Shown here in pieces: positions 47,146-56,725 of a stretch of 64,000 bases of DNA. The stretch is from Candidatus Alcyoniella australis (GTDB lineage Bacteria > Lernaellota > Lernaellaia > JAVCCG01 > Alcyoniellaceae), in the NCBI GenBank assembly GCA_030765605.1, contig JAVCCG010000020.1, positions 1-64,000 of the forward strand, read 5' to 3'. The translations under genes and the position numbers were made by a program. Positions within the stretch are counted from its first letter, which is position 1. Each line of letters starts with the position of its first letter. Below the pieces are notes generated by a model. That model had not been told where the DNA came from. It was given only the letters and a program-made list of their open reading frames with translations, and did not search any database.

Positions 47146-48549
47146 GTGACAATACAACCTGCGCTGGGCGATAAATACCGCATCGACCGCCGGATCGGCG
47201 TCGGAGGGATGGCCGAGGTCTTCCTGGCCACGATTTTAGGCGCCGAGGGGTTCGAGCGCCGGGTGGTGCTTAAAAGGATCCTGCCGCAGTTCAGCGGCGA
47301 CCCCAAGTTCCAAAGCTATTTCATCGGCGAGGCCAAGACGGCCGCGGCTCTGGATCACGAGAACGTGGTGCGGGTCTTTGATTTCTTCTGCGCGGACAGC
47401 GAGCTGACGTTGGTGATGGAGTACGTCGACGGCTGCGATTTGGCGCAGCTGATGAACCTCTGTTTTTCCGCCGACCGCCGCATCCCGCTGCCGATGGCGC
47501 TGTTGATCGGCCGCAAGCTGTTGCGCGGCCTGGCCTACGCCCACGCGCGCGCGGGCGAGGACGGGACGCCGCTGGGGATCGTGCACCGCGACATCACGCC
47601 GCGCAACGTACTGCTCGGCCGCGGCGGCGAGGTCAAGGTGACCGACTTCGGCATCGCGCGCTCCAAGAGTCTGCGCGGCGCGACCCAGGCCGGGGCGCTG
47701 CGCGGCAAGATCAGCTACATGTCGCCCGAGCAGGCCCACGGCGACCTGGTCGACGCGCGTAGCGACGTCTACTCCGCGGCGCTGGTAATCTGGGAGCTGA
47801 TTTGCGGAGTGCGCGCCTTTGACGCACCGGACGAGATCCAGTTGCTCGAGCTGGTGCGCCGGCCCGAACTGCCCGCCGTGGGCAGCCTGCGCGACGATCT
47901 CCCGCCGGGGCTCGAACCGGTCCTGGAGCGGGCGCTGGCCGCCCTGCGCCAGGAGCGTTACGCCGACGCCGGCGCGTTCGAACGCGCCCTGAATAAGGTG
48001 ATCAACAACGCCGGATTGCAGCCGGACGAACAGCGGCTGGCGCAGTTCGTCTGCGAGCTGCTCGACGAGGCAACACCGCCGCCGCTCAGCGGCCGCCGCA
48101 CCGCCACCTTGATCGGCCGCGAGATCAGCGGCGCGCTCACCCCCCCGCGTTCCAAGCGGCCCCGGAGACTGACGCGCCCAAGATCGACGGCGCGGACCGC
48201 GATCGCTCTGGCGCTCGTCGCGCTGATCGCGACCCTTTGCTATTCGCTGCTTCGCCCCGATCGGCCCGTTGCGACGGCGACCGTTGCGGCGCCACAGTGG
48301 ATCGAGCGCGCCCAGGCCGCGCTGCTCAGCGTGCAGACCGACCCGGCCGGCGCACTGGTGCTGATCAACGGCGCGCCGTTGGGCCTCAGCCCGATCGACG
48401 CGCTGCCGGTGCTGCCCGGAAAGAGCATGATGATCGAGGCGCTCAAACCCGGCCACCTGCCGGGTTCCCGGCGCGCGAACCTCGTCGCGGGTAAGAATCG
48501 CTCGATCACGATCGATCTCTGTGCATATGGGGACAGCCGCTTCTATTAA
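47146..48549 (+). CDS. Ser/Thr protein kinase with PEGA domain
   Basis: A 467-residue kinase. The catalytic domain (about 10-285) has the glycine loop GVGGMAEVF, the ATP lysine in RVVLKRI, the catalytic loop [12 protein letters not shown], the DFG motif in VTDFGIARS and the APE equivalent MSPEQAHGD. Thr replaces the usual Lys after HRD, as Ser/Thr often does in myxobacterial kinases, so activity is plausible. A juxtamembrane linker, one transmembrane helix (about 346-364) and a short extracytoplasmic PEGA domain ([18 protein letters not shown]) follow. The start is GTG 47146. Glutamate dehydrogenase is next, and upstream is the TPR protein. Confidence 0.93.
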   Translation: MTIQPALGDKYRIDRRIGVGGMAEVFLATILGAEGFERRVVLKRILPQFSGDPKFQSYFIGEAKTAAALDHENVVRVFDFFCADSELTLVMEYVDGCDLAQLMNLCFSADRRIPLPMALLIGRKLLRGLAYAHARAGEDGTPLGIVHRDITPRNVLLGRGGEVKVTDFGIARSKSLRGATQAGALRGKISYMSPEQAHGDLVDARSDVYSAALVIWELICGVRAFDAPDEIQLLELVRRPELPAVGSLRDDLPPGLEPVLERALAALRQERYADAGAFERALNKVINNAGLQPDEQRLAQFVCELLDEATPPPLSGRRTATLIGREISGALTPPRSKRPRRLTRPRSTARTAIALALVALIATLCYSLLRPDRPVATATVAAPQWIERAQAALLSVQTDPAGALVLINGAPLGLSPIDALPVLPGKSMMIEALKPGHLPGSRRANLVAGKNRSITIDLCAYGDSRFY

Positions 48550-48614
48550 GCGGCAACGGCCCTTTTTAAAGACGCTTGGCAAGCGGCGTCTGAATAATTT
48601 TCAGGAGGTTTTCT

Positions 48615-49883
48615 ATGTCCCGCAGTGTAACTATCCAAAAAAACCCGTTCGAGGTAATGCTGCAGCAGCTCGACAGGGCTTCCAAGCTGCTCAACCTCGA
48701 CAAGGGAATTATTAACATCCTCTCGCATCCGATGCGCACGCTCCAGGTCTGTTTCCCGGTAAAGATGGACGACGGGCGCATCGAAATGTTTACCGGCTAC
48801 CGTTGCCAGTACAACGATGCGCGCGGCCCGTGCAAGGGAGGTCTTCGTTATCATCCGGACGTGACCCTGGAGGAGATCACCGCTCTGGCGGCGTGGATGA
48901 CCTGGAAGACCTCGGTGGTCAACATCCCCTACGGCGGCGCCAAGGGCGGCGTGGTCTGCAATCCGCGCGAGATGTCGCTGGGCGAGCTCGAGCGGATGAC
49001 TCGGCGCTTCGCCGCGGAGATCAGCTTCTTTATCGGCCCGGAGAAGGACATTCCCGCGCCCGATGTCTACACCACGCCCCAGGTGATGGCCTGGATCATG
49101 GACACCTACTCGATGTGCCGCGGCTACTCAGTGCCCGGCGTGGTCACGGGAAAGCCGCTGTCGATCGGCGGATCCAAGGGGCGCGACAAAGCCACGGCCC
49201 GCGGCTGCGTGTTCATCATCCAGCAGGCGGCCAAGGAGCTGGGCATCAACCTGGACAACGCCAGCGTGGCGATTCAGGGCTACGGCAACGCCGGCGCTGT
49301 GGCGGCCGAGCTGATGGACGCCATCGGCGCCAAGGTGGTGGCGGTCTCGGACAGCCAGGGCGGGACCTACAATTCCAAGGGGCTCGACCCGGCGGCGCTG
49401 CTGGCCCACAAGCAGCAGCGCGAGCGCGGTACGGTGGCCGACTGGCCCGACGGCGACCGGATCACCAACGCCGAGCTGCTCGAGCTCGACGTCGACGTGC
49501 TGATCCCCGCGGCGTTGGAGAACGTGATCAACAGCGACAACGCCGAGCGCATCCGCGCCAAGCTGGTGGCCGAGGCGGCCAACGGCCCGACCCTGCCCGA
49601 GGCCGACGACGTGCTGTTCGACAAGGGCGTGATGGTGATCCCCGACATCTTGGCCAATGCCGGCGGCGTGACCGTCAGCTACTTCGAGTGGGTCCAGAAC
49701 CTCAACTCCTTCTTCTGGGAGGAGGACCGCGTCAACTCCGAGCTGCACAAGGTGATGACCTCGTCGTTCTACGAGGTCTACGAAACATACAAGAAGTACA
49801 AGTGTGACATGCGACAAGCCGCGTACATTTTGGCGATCCAGCGGGTGGCCGAGGCGACCGTGGCCCGCGGATTCTTCCCCTGA
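48615..49883 (+). CDS. gdhA: Glutamate dehydrogenase
   Basis: This enzyme converts glutamate to 2-oxoglutarate and ammonia with NAD(P). The 422-residue protein is of the hexameric class found in archaea and many bacteria. Visible motifs are [12 protein letters not shown] (substrate lysine), [15 protein letters not shown] (catalytic lysine), [16 protein letters not shown] and [14 protein letters not shown], then the Rossmann motif [12 protein letters not shown] and [25 protein letters not shown] precedes the ATG and a strong terminator follows. Neighbourhood to a Ser/Thr kinase recalls kinase control of glutamate metabolism in actinobacteria, but that link is only suggestive. Confidence 0.95.
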   Translation: MSRSVTIQKNPFEVMLQQLDRASKLLNLDKGIINILSHPMRTLQVCFPVKMDDGRIEMFTGYRCQYNDARGPCKGGLRYHPDVTLEEITALAAWMTWKTSVVNIPYGGAKGGVVCNPREMSLGELERMTRRFAAEISFFIGPEKDIPAPDVYTTPQVMAWIMDTYSMCRGYSVPGVVTGKPLSIGGSKGRDKATARGCVFIIQQAAKELGINLDNASVAIQGYGNAGAVAAELMDAIGAKVVAVSDSQGGTYNSKGLDPAALLAHKQQRERGTVADWPDGDRITNAELLELDVDVLIPAALENVINSDNAERIRAKLVAEAANGPTLPEADDVLFDKGVMVIPDILANAGGVTVSYFEWVQNLNSFFWEEDRVNSELHKVMTSSFYEVYETYKKYKCDMRQAAYILAIQRVAEATVARGFFP

Positions 49884-49906
49884 TCCGAGGTTAACCGCAG
49901 TTGCAG

Positions 49907-49932
49907 ACGCCGGGCCCGCGCCCGGCGTTTTT
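49907..49932 (+). terminator. Terminator after gdhA
   Basis: A perfect 9-bp stem (49907-49915 with 49920-49928) closes a four-base loop and is followed by T residues. It lies between two convergent genes. Confidence 0.9.
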
Positions 49933-49947
49933 CTCATTGATCGACGA

Positions 49948-50757
49948 TTATCGTCCCAGCAGCCGCAGTAGCTGCAGCACCAGCCGCAGCTTGAGCGGAT
50001 AGGGACGCAGCAGCGCGCGACCCTGACGGCGCACGGACAGCAGCGCGGCCACCCGGCGGCGGCTGCGGCCGACCTCGAGCAGCGTGGCGCGCTCGATGAA
50101 CAGGTTGCACAGCGGCGGATGCTGACGCGCGGCCAGCGCGTGCTCGATGGACGCCGTGACCGTAGTAAAACCATCGAGGTCCGCCCCCTCGAGCTGCAGC
50201 GCCTCGGAGTCGCAGAGTTCGACGATCCGGCCGTCGTCCTTGGTCAGCAACAGCGAGGCGTGCAGTCCGCTTGCGCCGTCCTCGAGCACGAACAGGCCGA
50301 TGCTGCTTGCGTCGGGCCAAAGCATGTTGAACACCCGCTGCACGCGGCGGAAGCTCGGCAGCCGCAGCCGCCGCGGCGGCTTGGGCCAGTACTGCACACG
50401 GCTGCGCACTGTTGCCGTGGCGTCGCGCACTAGACCGAGGATCTGCTCCACGTAGTCGGCCCGCGGGTCAAGTTGCGATTCCGCGGCAGTGAAAACCGCG
50501 CCGATGTCCTCGGGGCAAAGGCAGATCACCAGCTCGGCGTCGTGCTCCTGGGCCGCCAGGTCGAGGCGTTCCAGGTCGGGCCGCACGCCGCGCAGCACGC
50601 CGCGCTGGGAGTGCAGCGCCTTGAGCACCTCGCCGTCGCGTTGCAGCAGCAGCAGAATCTTGCGTCGGCGACGGCTGCGACCGCCGGAGAACAGCGCTAC
50701 GAGGTTGGCCCACTGCCGACCGTCCAGCGGTCCCATCAGCATCTCGGGATGGATCAC
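49948..50757 (-). CDS. Conserved hypothetical protein, last gene of the udk-glycosidase operon
   Basis: A 269-residue protein without signal peptide or membrane helix. It contains a basic patch (GGRSRRRRK), alternating strands and helices (KILLLLQRDGEVLKAL, ELVICLCPEDIGAVF, SSIGLFVLEDG and SLLLTKDDGRIVEL) and a basic C-terminal end rich in Leu and Arg. No motif is recognised. The GTG start overlaps the stop of the glycosidase gene (GTGA), so expression is tied to it. The tail could bind nucleic acid or membrane; that is a guess. Confidence 0.6.
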   Translation of the reverse strand: MIHPEMLMGPLDGRQWANLVALFSGGRSRRRRKILLLLQRDGEVLKALHSQRGVLRGVRPDLERLDLAAQEHDAELVICLCPEDIGAVFTAAESQLDPRADYVEQILGLVRDATATVRSRVQYWPKPPRRLRLPSFRRVQRVFNMLWPDASSIGLFVLEDGASGLHASLLLTKDDGRIVELCDSEALQLEGADLDGFTTVTASIEHALAARQHPPLCNLFIERATLLEVGRSRRRVAALLSVRRQGRALLRPYPLKLRLVLQLLRLLGR

Positions 50758-52802
50758 GACCCCACCTGAAACATCCGCACGCTGTAGGCGTCCAGACCCA
50801 CGCTCAGCTCGCCGCGGCCGCCGAAGGTCTCGGAGCTGAAGCAGTCCTTGAGCAGCACCAGCTTGCCCTCAGGCGCGGCCAGGCGCGTGACCCGCGGGCG
50901 GTCCGTGGGATTGACCACGAACAGCACTCCTCCGCTGTGCTCGCCCCAGGGGGTGTGCAGCCAGACGTCGAGGCGGTGGTCCGAGGGAGCGAACGGCCGC
51001 GAGGTGCCCGCGAGTTCCTCGATGGCCTCGATCAGGTCGATCACCCGCGGGAACGGCTCGGAGCCCATCTTGGGCAACAGCTCGGGGACCAGCACGACGC
51101 TCCCATCGCCGACCTTGAACAGCGGCACGTCGGGCTCGGTGAGCAGCATGCGCTCGGGCCGCCGCAGCAGTTGACCCAGCTCGCCGCAGTCACGCATCCG
51201 CTCGTCGCGGTCCGGGATCTCCGGGCCGATCACCAGCGTGCCGCCGGACTCGGCAAAGGCGCGCAGCGAACGCTGGGCCTCGGCCGAGAGGAACTCGAAG
51301 GTCGGCGCGGCGATCACGCGGAAGCGCGCCAGGCGCTGCGGATCGAACTCGGCCTGGGTGATCTGCGCCGGAACTTTCAGCCACTGCAGATGTGCGTACC
51401 ACGAGTCGAGCTCGATCTGCGAGTCGATGGGCACGCAGTAGTTCAGTCCGGCTTTGCGTTCGTCGCACAGCTGCTCGGCGTCGAACAGCCCCTCGCTCAC
51501 CAGGGTCGGCACGGGCGAGAACAGGTTGGCCGCGTGGGTCAGCCGACCGTAGTCGCGGCTCAGCGCCAGGCCCCACTCGACCCGCGGGCGCATGCGCAGC
51601 ACGCCGGTGCGCTCAAGCACCGCCAGCAGCCGCCGGAAGAACTCGTAGTGCTCGGTGCGGATGCGGCCGTTGTTGGTAATCGGCGCGCCATACCAGCGAT
51701 CGCGGTCGGCGATCATGTAGAAGTTGATCCCCTTGATCCCCAGCGCCAGGGCGGCCAGCGTCATGAAGCGCTGGTCCTCGAGGGTCAGCGGCGGCCACGC
51801 CAGATAGCAGCCCGAGCCGAACTCGGGGATGAACGGGAAGCGGCTCTGGCCGCAGAGGGTCAGCATTCGCTTGCGCAGCAGCGGATACTGATGGCGCTGC
51901 AGATACGAGTCGACCCCGGCCGCGTCGTGGGTCTGCTCCACCCGCGGCACGTTCAGCGGCGGAGCCAACGCGCCGGGCGGGAAGTTGTGGAACGTAACCA
52001 GGCCGCGCACTCCGCGCTCGCGCCACATCCGCAGCAGCCGGTCCAGGGACCCTGCGATCAACTCCTCCTTGAACTCGACCCAGTCCAGGTACCCGGGCAA
52101 GTCGCGCAGCTCGCGCGGATCGTAGCGCTTGGGCATCGGCACCTTGTCCTGATCGTTTCCGCCGCGCCGCCCTCCGGCGAACTTCTCCCAGCTGTGCCGC
52201 GCGTCGGGATGGTAGTCCAAATCGTAGGGCGCGGTACGGAACAAAAACGAGCATTCGTTGTCGCTCTGGATGGCGACGATCGGGCCCTCGGGCGCCATCT
52301 GCCGCCGCAGGATCGGGGCCAGCGCGTCGAAGTACAGTCCGAGCTCGAGGTAGAACTTCTCCGAGGCGTAGCTCGGGATGTAAAACGCTTTGGGCGGCAC
52401 CGGCATGGTCGCCGGCGCGTCGCTGGCGGTCCAGGCCCTGATCTCTGGGTCGTTGAGCACGCGCTCGGGATAGCCGAAGAGGGTCAGCTCGGCGTTGATG
52501 TGCGGGCCGGGCCGCACCAGCACCCACAGTCCGCGTTCGTGGGCCAGGTCGAGAAACCGCGACAGGTCGCGCCGCGGGTCGAGCTTGCCGAAGTCGAACT
52601 CGCCGCGCCGGATCTCGTGCACCGACCAGGGGATGTAGGTGCAAATCAGCTTCAGCCCCATCCCGGCGATGCGGTCGAGCACACCGGGCCAGTCCTGGGG
52701 ATTATGGCGCCAGTAGTGCACGTCGCCCGAGACCAACGGCCGCACCTCGCCGCCCGACTTCAATCCCTCGGGCGTGAGCTCGACGATCCGGCGCTCAACC
52801 AT
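50754..52802 (-). CDS. GH35-like beta-galactosidase
   Basis: A 682-residue glycoside hydrolase of the GH35/GH-A type. The start of the barrel has LVSGDVHYWRHNPQDWPGVL and IPWSVHEIRRGEFDF, followed by VLVRPGPHINAEL, as in beta-galactosidases. The acid/base Glu is in GPIVAIQSDNE and the nucleophile Glu in FPFIPEFGSG; both are present. The C-terminal third holds a flavodoxin-like or GATase-type domain and a beta-sandwich. There is no signal peptide, so it acts in the cytoplasm. The ATG overlaps the stop of the uridine kinase gene by eight bases. Confidence 0.85.
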   Translation of the reverse strand: MVERRIVELTPEGLKSGGEVRPLVSGDVHYWRHNPQDWPGVLDRIAGMGLKLICTYIPWSVHEIRRGEFDFGKLDPRRDLSRFLDLAHERGLWVLVRPGPHINAELTLFGYPERVLNDPEIRAWTASDAPATMPVPPKAFYIPSYASEKFYLELGLYFDALAPILRRQMAPEGPIVAIQSDNECSFLFRTAPYDLDYHPDARHSWEKFAGGRRGGNDQDKVPMPKRYDPRELRDLPGYLDWVEFKEELIAGSLDRLLRMWRERGVRGLVTFHNFPPGALAPPLNVPRVEQTHDAAGVDSYLQRHQYPLLRKRMLTLCGQSRFPFIPEFGSGCYLAWPPLTLEDQRFMTLAALALGIKGINFYMIADRDRWYGAPITNNGRIRTEHYEFFRRLLAVLERTGVLRMRPRVEWGLALSRDYGRLTHAANLFSPVPTLVSEGLFDAEQLCDERKAGLNYCVPIDSQIELDSWYAHLQWLKVPAQITQAEFDPQRLARFRVIAAPTFEFLSAEAQRSLRAFAESGGTLVIGPEIPDRDERMRDCGELGQLLRRPERMLLTEPDVPLFKVGDGSVVLVPELLPKMGSEPFPRVIDLIEAIEELAGTSRPFAPSDHRLDVWLHTPWGEHSGGVLFVVNPTDRPRVTRLAAPEGKLVLLKDCFSSETFGGRGELSVGLDAYSVRMFQVGS

Positions 52803-53421
52803 CGCGCCTCATCGACTGGCTGATCTTGGAGCAGATGATGTCAATCGCCACCTCGTTGTCGCCCCCCTCGGGCACGATCAGGTGCGCCCGCCGCCGCGTG
52901 GGGGCCACGTAAAGCTGGTGCATCGGCCGCACCTGGCCCAGGTACTGCTCGATCACCGACTCGACGCTGCGTCCGCGCTCCCTGACGTCGCGCACCAGCC
53001 GCCGAATGAAGCGGATGTCGTCGTCGGTGTCCACGTAGATCCGCACGTCCATCAGTTGGCCCAAACGCTCGTCGGCCAAGGCGAGGATCCCCTCGATGAT
53101 CAGCACCTCGCAGGGCTCGAGCAGCTCGGTCTTTGCAGTGCGCGTATGCTCGAGATAGCTGTAGACCGGACGCTGCACCGGCCGCCGCTCGAGCAGGGCG
53201 TTGAGATGCTCGATCAGCAGCTCGACGTCGATGGCGTTGGGGTGGTCGTAGTTGGTCGCGGAGCGCTGCTCCAACGGCAGGCGGCTCTGGTCGCGGTAGT
53301 AGGCGTCCAGGGGGATCAGCGCCACGCTCGCGCCTGCCAGGCGCTGCAGGATCTTTTTTGCGATGGTGGTCTTTCCCGAGCCTGTGCCACCGCCGACGCC
53401 GATGATCAAGGTCTTGCCCAC
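52795..53421 (-). CDS. udk: Uridine kinase
   Basis: This P-loop kinase phosphorylates uridine and cytidine in pyrimidine salvage. The 208-residue protein has Walker A GVGGGTGSGKTTIAKK, the uridine-binding stretch IPLDAYYRDQSRLP with NYDHPNAID, the lid region and EVLIIEGILALADE. Its length is normal for the family. GTG 53421 is the likely start. It heads an overlapping operon with a GH35-like enzyme and an unknown protein, an unusual combination with no known pathway. Confidence 0.9.
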   Translation of the reverse strand: MGKTLIIGVGGGTGSGKTTIAKKILQRLAGASVALIPLDAYYRDQSRLPLEQRSATNYDHPNAIDVELLIEHLNALLERRPVQRPVYSYLEHTRTAKTELLEPCEVLIIEGILALADERLGQLMDVRIYVDTDDDIRFIRRLVRDVRERGRSVESVIEQYLGQVRPMHQLYVAPTRRRAHLIVPEGGDNEVAIDIICSKISQSMRRDG

Positions 53422-53475
53422 GCCGCCTCGCCTTCATATTACTGATTGCCGCTTTCTAATCCTGCGTGCTAAATT

Positions 53476-54888
53476 ATGCCATACTTAATGATGTATCCCA
53501 ACGCGCACAACACAGCCACACGTACGTATAGCGTCCTGATATTGGGGAGCTGTGCGCAGGATCGCGAGCGCATCGCCCGGCTGTTGGAACTGCCGATCAG
53601 GGTCGAACGCGCAGCGGACGTTAAGGGCCTGACCGAGGCCCTCGACCGCGGCCCGATGGACATGCTGGTCTACGTCGATTCGCAGGGCACCGAGGGCGGC
53701 GACAGCGCGTCGAGCGAGACGGACCGCGCGTTGCGGCTGATCCTGCGCGAGTCGTCGTCCCGGGTCGAAAAGCTCGCCTTTGTGCGCGACCCCTACTCCG
53801 GTCCCGCGGGGATCTGCGCGCTGCCCTGGGGCATGGACGACGAAGAGGTCTCCCTGGTGCTCAATCAATGCCTGCTCAAGGCGCGCTGTGCGATCAAGCC
53901 CGCGATCCCGCCGTTGCACACCTCGATCGAGTTCTGCGACATGGACGAGGTCAAACGCCTGGCAGCGCTGAACTCGCAACAACTGAGCAAGCTGGCGCGC
54001 TCGCGCGAGCTGCTGCTGCTGATCGGCGAGACCGGCGTGGGCAAGCGCACCATCGCCAAGCTGATTCACCGCCACTCCGGGCTGCCCGGATCACTGGTCG
54101 AGATCGATCTGTCGTCGGTGAACGAGGAGCAGGCGCGCGAGGTGCTTTTCGGCCGCACCAATCCGCGTAGCGGCGCGCTGGTCCCCGAATTGGGCGTGTT
54201 CGACCTGGCCGAGGAGGGCACGCTGATCGTCAACCTGATCGACCGGGCCTCGGTCGAGCTGCTCTCCGAGCTGACCCGCTGCGCCCTTGAACAGCGCTAC
54301 CGCCGGCAGAACGGCCGGCTCTACTGGCCGGCGCGCTGCCGGATGATCTTCATCTCGCACATCACCCTCGGCGAGTTGCAGACGCTGACCAAGCTTCCCG
54401 AGCCGCTGCAGGCCGCGCTCAAGGCCGCGGCCTTTTCGGTTCCGCCGCTACGCGAGCGGATGGACGATCTGGGCGAGATCGCCGAGGCGATCTACGGCCA
54501 AGTGCGGCGGATGATGGGCAAGTCCGAAGCGCGGCTGCCGGCCAAGCTCTACAAGCTGCTGTCCAACTACTTCTGGCCGGGCAACATGCTCGAGCTCGCC
54601 GGCGAGATGCAGTACCTGGCCTCCCTGCCCTGGGAGCCCACCGAGGAGGACGTCTTTCCCTGGATCAAGTTCCCGATCCCCTCCCTGCGCAGCAACGGCG
54701 AAAACGGGCTGCTGCAGGAGGCGATGGACTGGTTCGAGGCCGGCACAATCAAGCGCGCGATGTTCTTCAACGACAACCGCGTCGACCTCACGGCCGAGGC
54801 GCTGGGCATGCCGATCTCGACCTTCAAATACCGCCTGGCGAGGTTGCGCAAACGCACCGATGTTAACCGCAAGGCGGACCAAGATTGA
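53476..54888 (+). CDS. Degenerate NtrC-like regulator
   Basis: A 470-residue protein related to sigma-54 activators but missing their working parts. The N-terminal 150 residues look like a receiver-type alpha/beta fold without phosphorylation residues. The AAA+ region keeps Walker A (GETGVGKRTIAK, about 184-195), but Walker B is TLIVNLID instead of TLFLDEIG. The GAFTGA loop is replaced by NPRSGALVP and the arginine-finger segment FREDLYYRL by LPEPLQAALKA. PPLRER and the C-terminal Fis-type helix-turn-helix (LTAEALGMPISTFKYRLARL) remain. It probably binds DNA but cannot remodel sigma-54 RNA polymerase. Its stop overlaps the next gene. Confidence 0.82.
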   Translation: MPYLMMYPNAHNTATRTYSVLILGSCAQDRERIARLLELPIRVERAADVKGLTEALDRGPMDMLVYVDSQGTEGGDSASSETDRALRLILRESSSRVEKLAFVRDPYSGPAGICALPWGMDDEEVSLVLNQCLLKARCAIKPAIPPLHTSIEFCDMDEVKRLAALNSQQLSKLARSRELLLLIGETGVGKRTIAKLIHRHSGLPGSLVEIDLSSVNEEQAREVLFGRTNPRSGALVPELGVFDLAEEGTLIVNLIDRASVELLSELTRCALEQRYRRQNGRLYWPARCRMIFISHITLGELQTLTKLPEPLQAALKAAAFSVPPLRERMDDLGEIAEAIYGQVRRMMGKSEARLPAKLYKLLSNYFWPGNMLELAGEMQYLASLPWEPTEEDVFPWIKFPIPSLRSNGENGLLQEAMDWFEAGTIKRAMFFNDNRVDLTAEALGMPISTFKYRLARLRKRTDVNRKADQD

Positions 54889-56669
54889 ACAACCTCGTGG
54901 AGCGGGGCTGGCTGCTGATCAGTAAATCCGCAGGCCCGGTCCTGGCCAGCTTCGCCTTGAGCGGCCGAACGCTGATCGGGCGTGCGCGCCAGGCCGAGGT
55001 GTTTCTCCCCGACCTTAGCGTCTCACGTCGTCACGCATTGATCGAACTGACCCCGGACGCGGTCAGGCTGCGCGACCTGGGAAGTAAAAACGGAACCACG
55101 CTCAACGGCCGACCGGTCTCTAGAGCCCAGTTGGCCGAGGGCGATCGGATCGGCGTGGGTTGCTTTGTCTGTGAGTTCCGCTCCAGCTCCGCCTTGGGCA
55201 CGCTGGTGACCGACGTGCTCGACGAGGGGCAACGGGCACGGTTCCCCAGCGCCCCGCCGCCGGAATCGGCGATGGTCGTGCGCTTGGCCCAGGCCCTGGG
55301 ACGCGAGCGCGATCCGGGCCGCATCGCCCGGGCCGCGCTTGAAGAGATGATGCCGCACTGCGGTGCGCAGACGCTGCGGCTGGGATTGCAGCTCAACGAC
55401 GGCGATCGCCCGGGCCCGACCCTCAGCGCACGGGACGGGATAATCGACGAGCGCGGCCCGGCTCCCCAGACCAACGAGCTGATCGCCGGCATGCTGCGCC
55501 AGGGGCGCAGCCTGTTCGTCTCATCCGAGGACGACGGCGTAGCGGCTCAAGGCGGGCTGTTCGTGCCGATCCGCCCCGGTCGCGAACTGCTGGGCGTGCT
55601 GCAGGCCGAATATCCCGCGGCCGCGGAGCTGCCCGAGCACGACCGCGAGCTGATCGAGGCCGTGACCGTGCTGTTGGGGCTGGCCCTGGAGGGGCGCGCG
55701 GCCCAGGGCAAGATCAAGGGGCCCGACGACGGGCGGATCGTCGGCTCCAGCCCGACCATGGAACGCCTGCAGCGTCAGATCGAACACGCGGCGGAGGGCT
55801 GCCTGGAAGTATTGATCACCGGGGAGACCGGCGTGGGCAAGGAGCTGGTGGCGCAGGCCCTGTTCGAGCGCTCGCCCCGGCGCGGCCGTCCGTTCGTGGT
55901 GTTCAACGCGGCCTCGCTGCCGGCCCACGTGGCTGAGAGCGAGCTGTTCGGCCACTCCCGCGGCGCGTTCACCGGCGCGGTGGCCGCGCGCGAGGGGCTG
56001 TTCGAGGCGGCGGACGGCGGTACGCTGCTGATCGACGAGGTCGGCGACGCGCCGCCCGAGATCCAGGCCAAAGTGCTGCGCGCGGTGGAGACCGGCGAGT
56101 TCCGCCGGCTGGGCGAGACCAAAATGCGGCACACCGACGTCTGGGTAATCGCGGCCACCAACCGCGACCTGCGCCGACTGGTGGAACAGGGGAGGTTCCG
56201 CGAGGACCTGTACTACCGCCTGGCGGTAATCGAGCTGCGGGTGCCGCCCCTGCGCGAACGGCCCGAGGATCTGCCCAAGCTGATCGAACACTTCCTGGCC
56301 GCCGAGTCGGGGGTTCGCGGCCGACGCCCGCGGCTAAACCACGAGGCGCTGGAGTTGCTGCGTGGCTATAGCTGGCCGGGCAACGTGCGCCAACTGCGCA
56401 ACGCGCTGCGCCGGGCCGCGGTCATGACCGACGATCTCGAGCTGCGGCCCGAGGACTTCGACTTGCCCGATGCGGGGGAGTTCGCCGCGGGCGGACCGCA
56501 GCCCGGGGACAGCCTGTCGGCCGCGGTCTCGGCCGTGGAACGCGCGTTGATCAACCGCGTGTTGGGCAGCTGCGTCTGGAACAAGAGCGAGGCGGCACGC
56601 CGACTGGGCATCACCCGCCAGACCCTCGACCGCAAAATCGAGGCCTTCAAGCTGACTGCAGACCGCTGA
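54885..56669 (+). CDS. FHA-GAF sigma-54 activator
   Basis: A 594-residue enhancer-binding protein. An FHA domain lies at about 20-100 (LIGRARQAEVFLPDLSVSRR and LGSKNGTTLNGR), a GAF-like domain at about 125-285, and then a complete AAA+ domain: Walker A GETGVGKELV, the sigma-54 loop RGAFTGA, Walker B GTLLIDEVGD and FREDLYYRL. The C-terminal Fis helix-turn-helix is NKSEAARRLGITRQTLDRKI. The FHA domain implies that a Thr-phosphorylated protein, so a Ser/Thr kinase, controls it. The TTG start overlaps the stop of the degenerate regulator (TTGA). Confidence 0.9.
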   Translation: MNNLVERGWLLISKSAGPVLASFALSGRTLIGRARQAEVFLPDLSVSRRHALIELTPDAVRLRDLGSKNGTTLNGRPVSRAQLAEGDRIGVGCFVCEFRSSSALGTLVTDVLDEGQRARFPSAPPPESAMVVRLAQALGRERDPGRIARAALEEMMPHCGAQTLRLGLQLNDGDRPGPTLSARDGIIDERGPAPQTNELIAGMLRQGRSLFVSSEDDGVAAQGGLFVPIRPGRELLGVLQAEYPAAAELPEHDRELIEAVTVLLGLALEGRAAQGKIKGPDDGRIVGSSPTMERLQRQIEHAAEGCLEVLITGETGVGKELVAQALFERSPRRGRPFVVFNAASLPAHVAESELFGHSRGAFTGAVAAREGLFEAADGGTLLIDEVGDAPPEIQAKVLRAVETGEFRRLGETKMRHTDVWVIAATNRDLRRLVEQGRFREDLYYRLAVIELRVPPLRERPEDLPKLIEHFLAAESGVRGRRPRLNHEALELLRGYSWPGNVRQLRNALRRAAVMTDDLELRPEDFDLPDAGEFAAGGPQPGDSLSAAVSAVERALINRVLGSCVWNKSEAARRLGITRQTLDRKIEAFKLTADR

Positions 56670-56681
56670 TCAACGCTTTTC

Positions 56682-56709
56682 TTGACAGTGCCAAAACCGG
56701 TGCTATACT
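56682..56709 (+). promoter_or_regulatory. Sigma-70 promoter of kdsB
   Basis: TTGACA (56682-56687), a 16-base spacer and TATACT (56704-56709) stand 16 bases before the kdsB ATG. This is the best sigma-70-type match in the window. Confidence 0.75.
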
Positions 56710-56725
56710 TCGCAAAAACCCCTCG

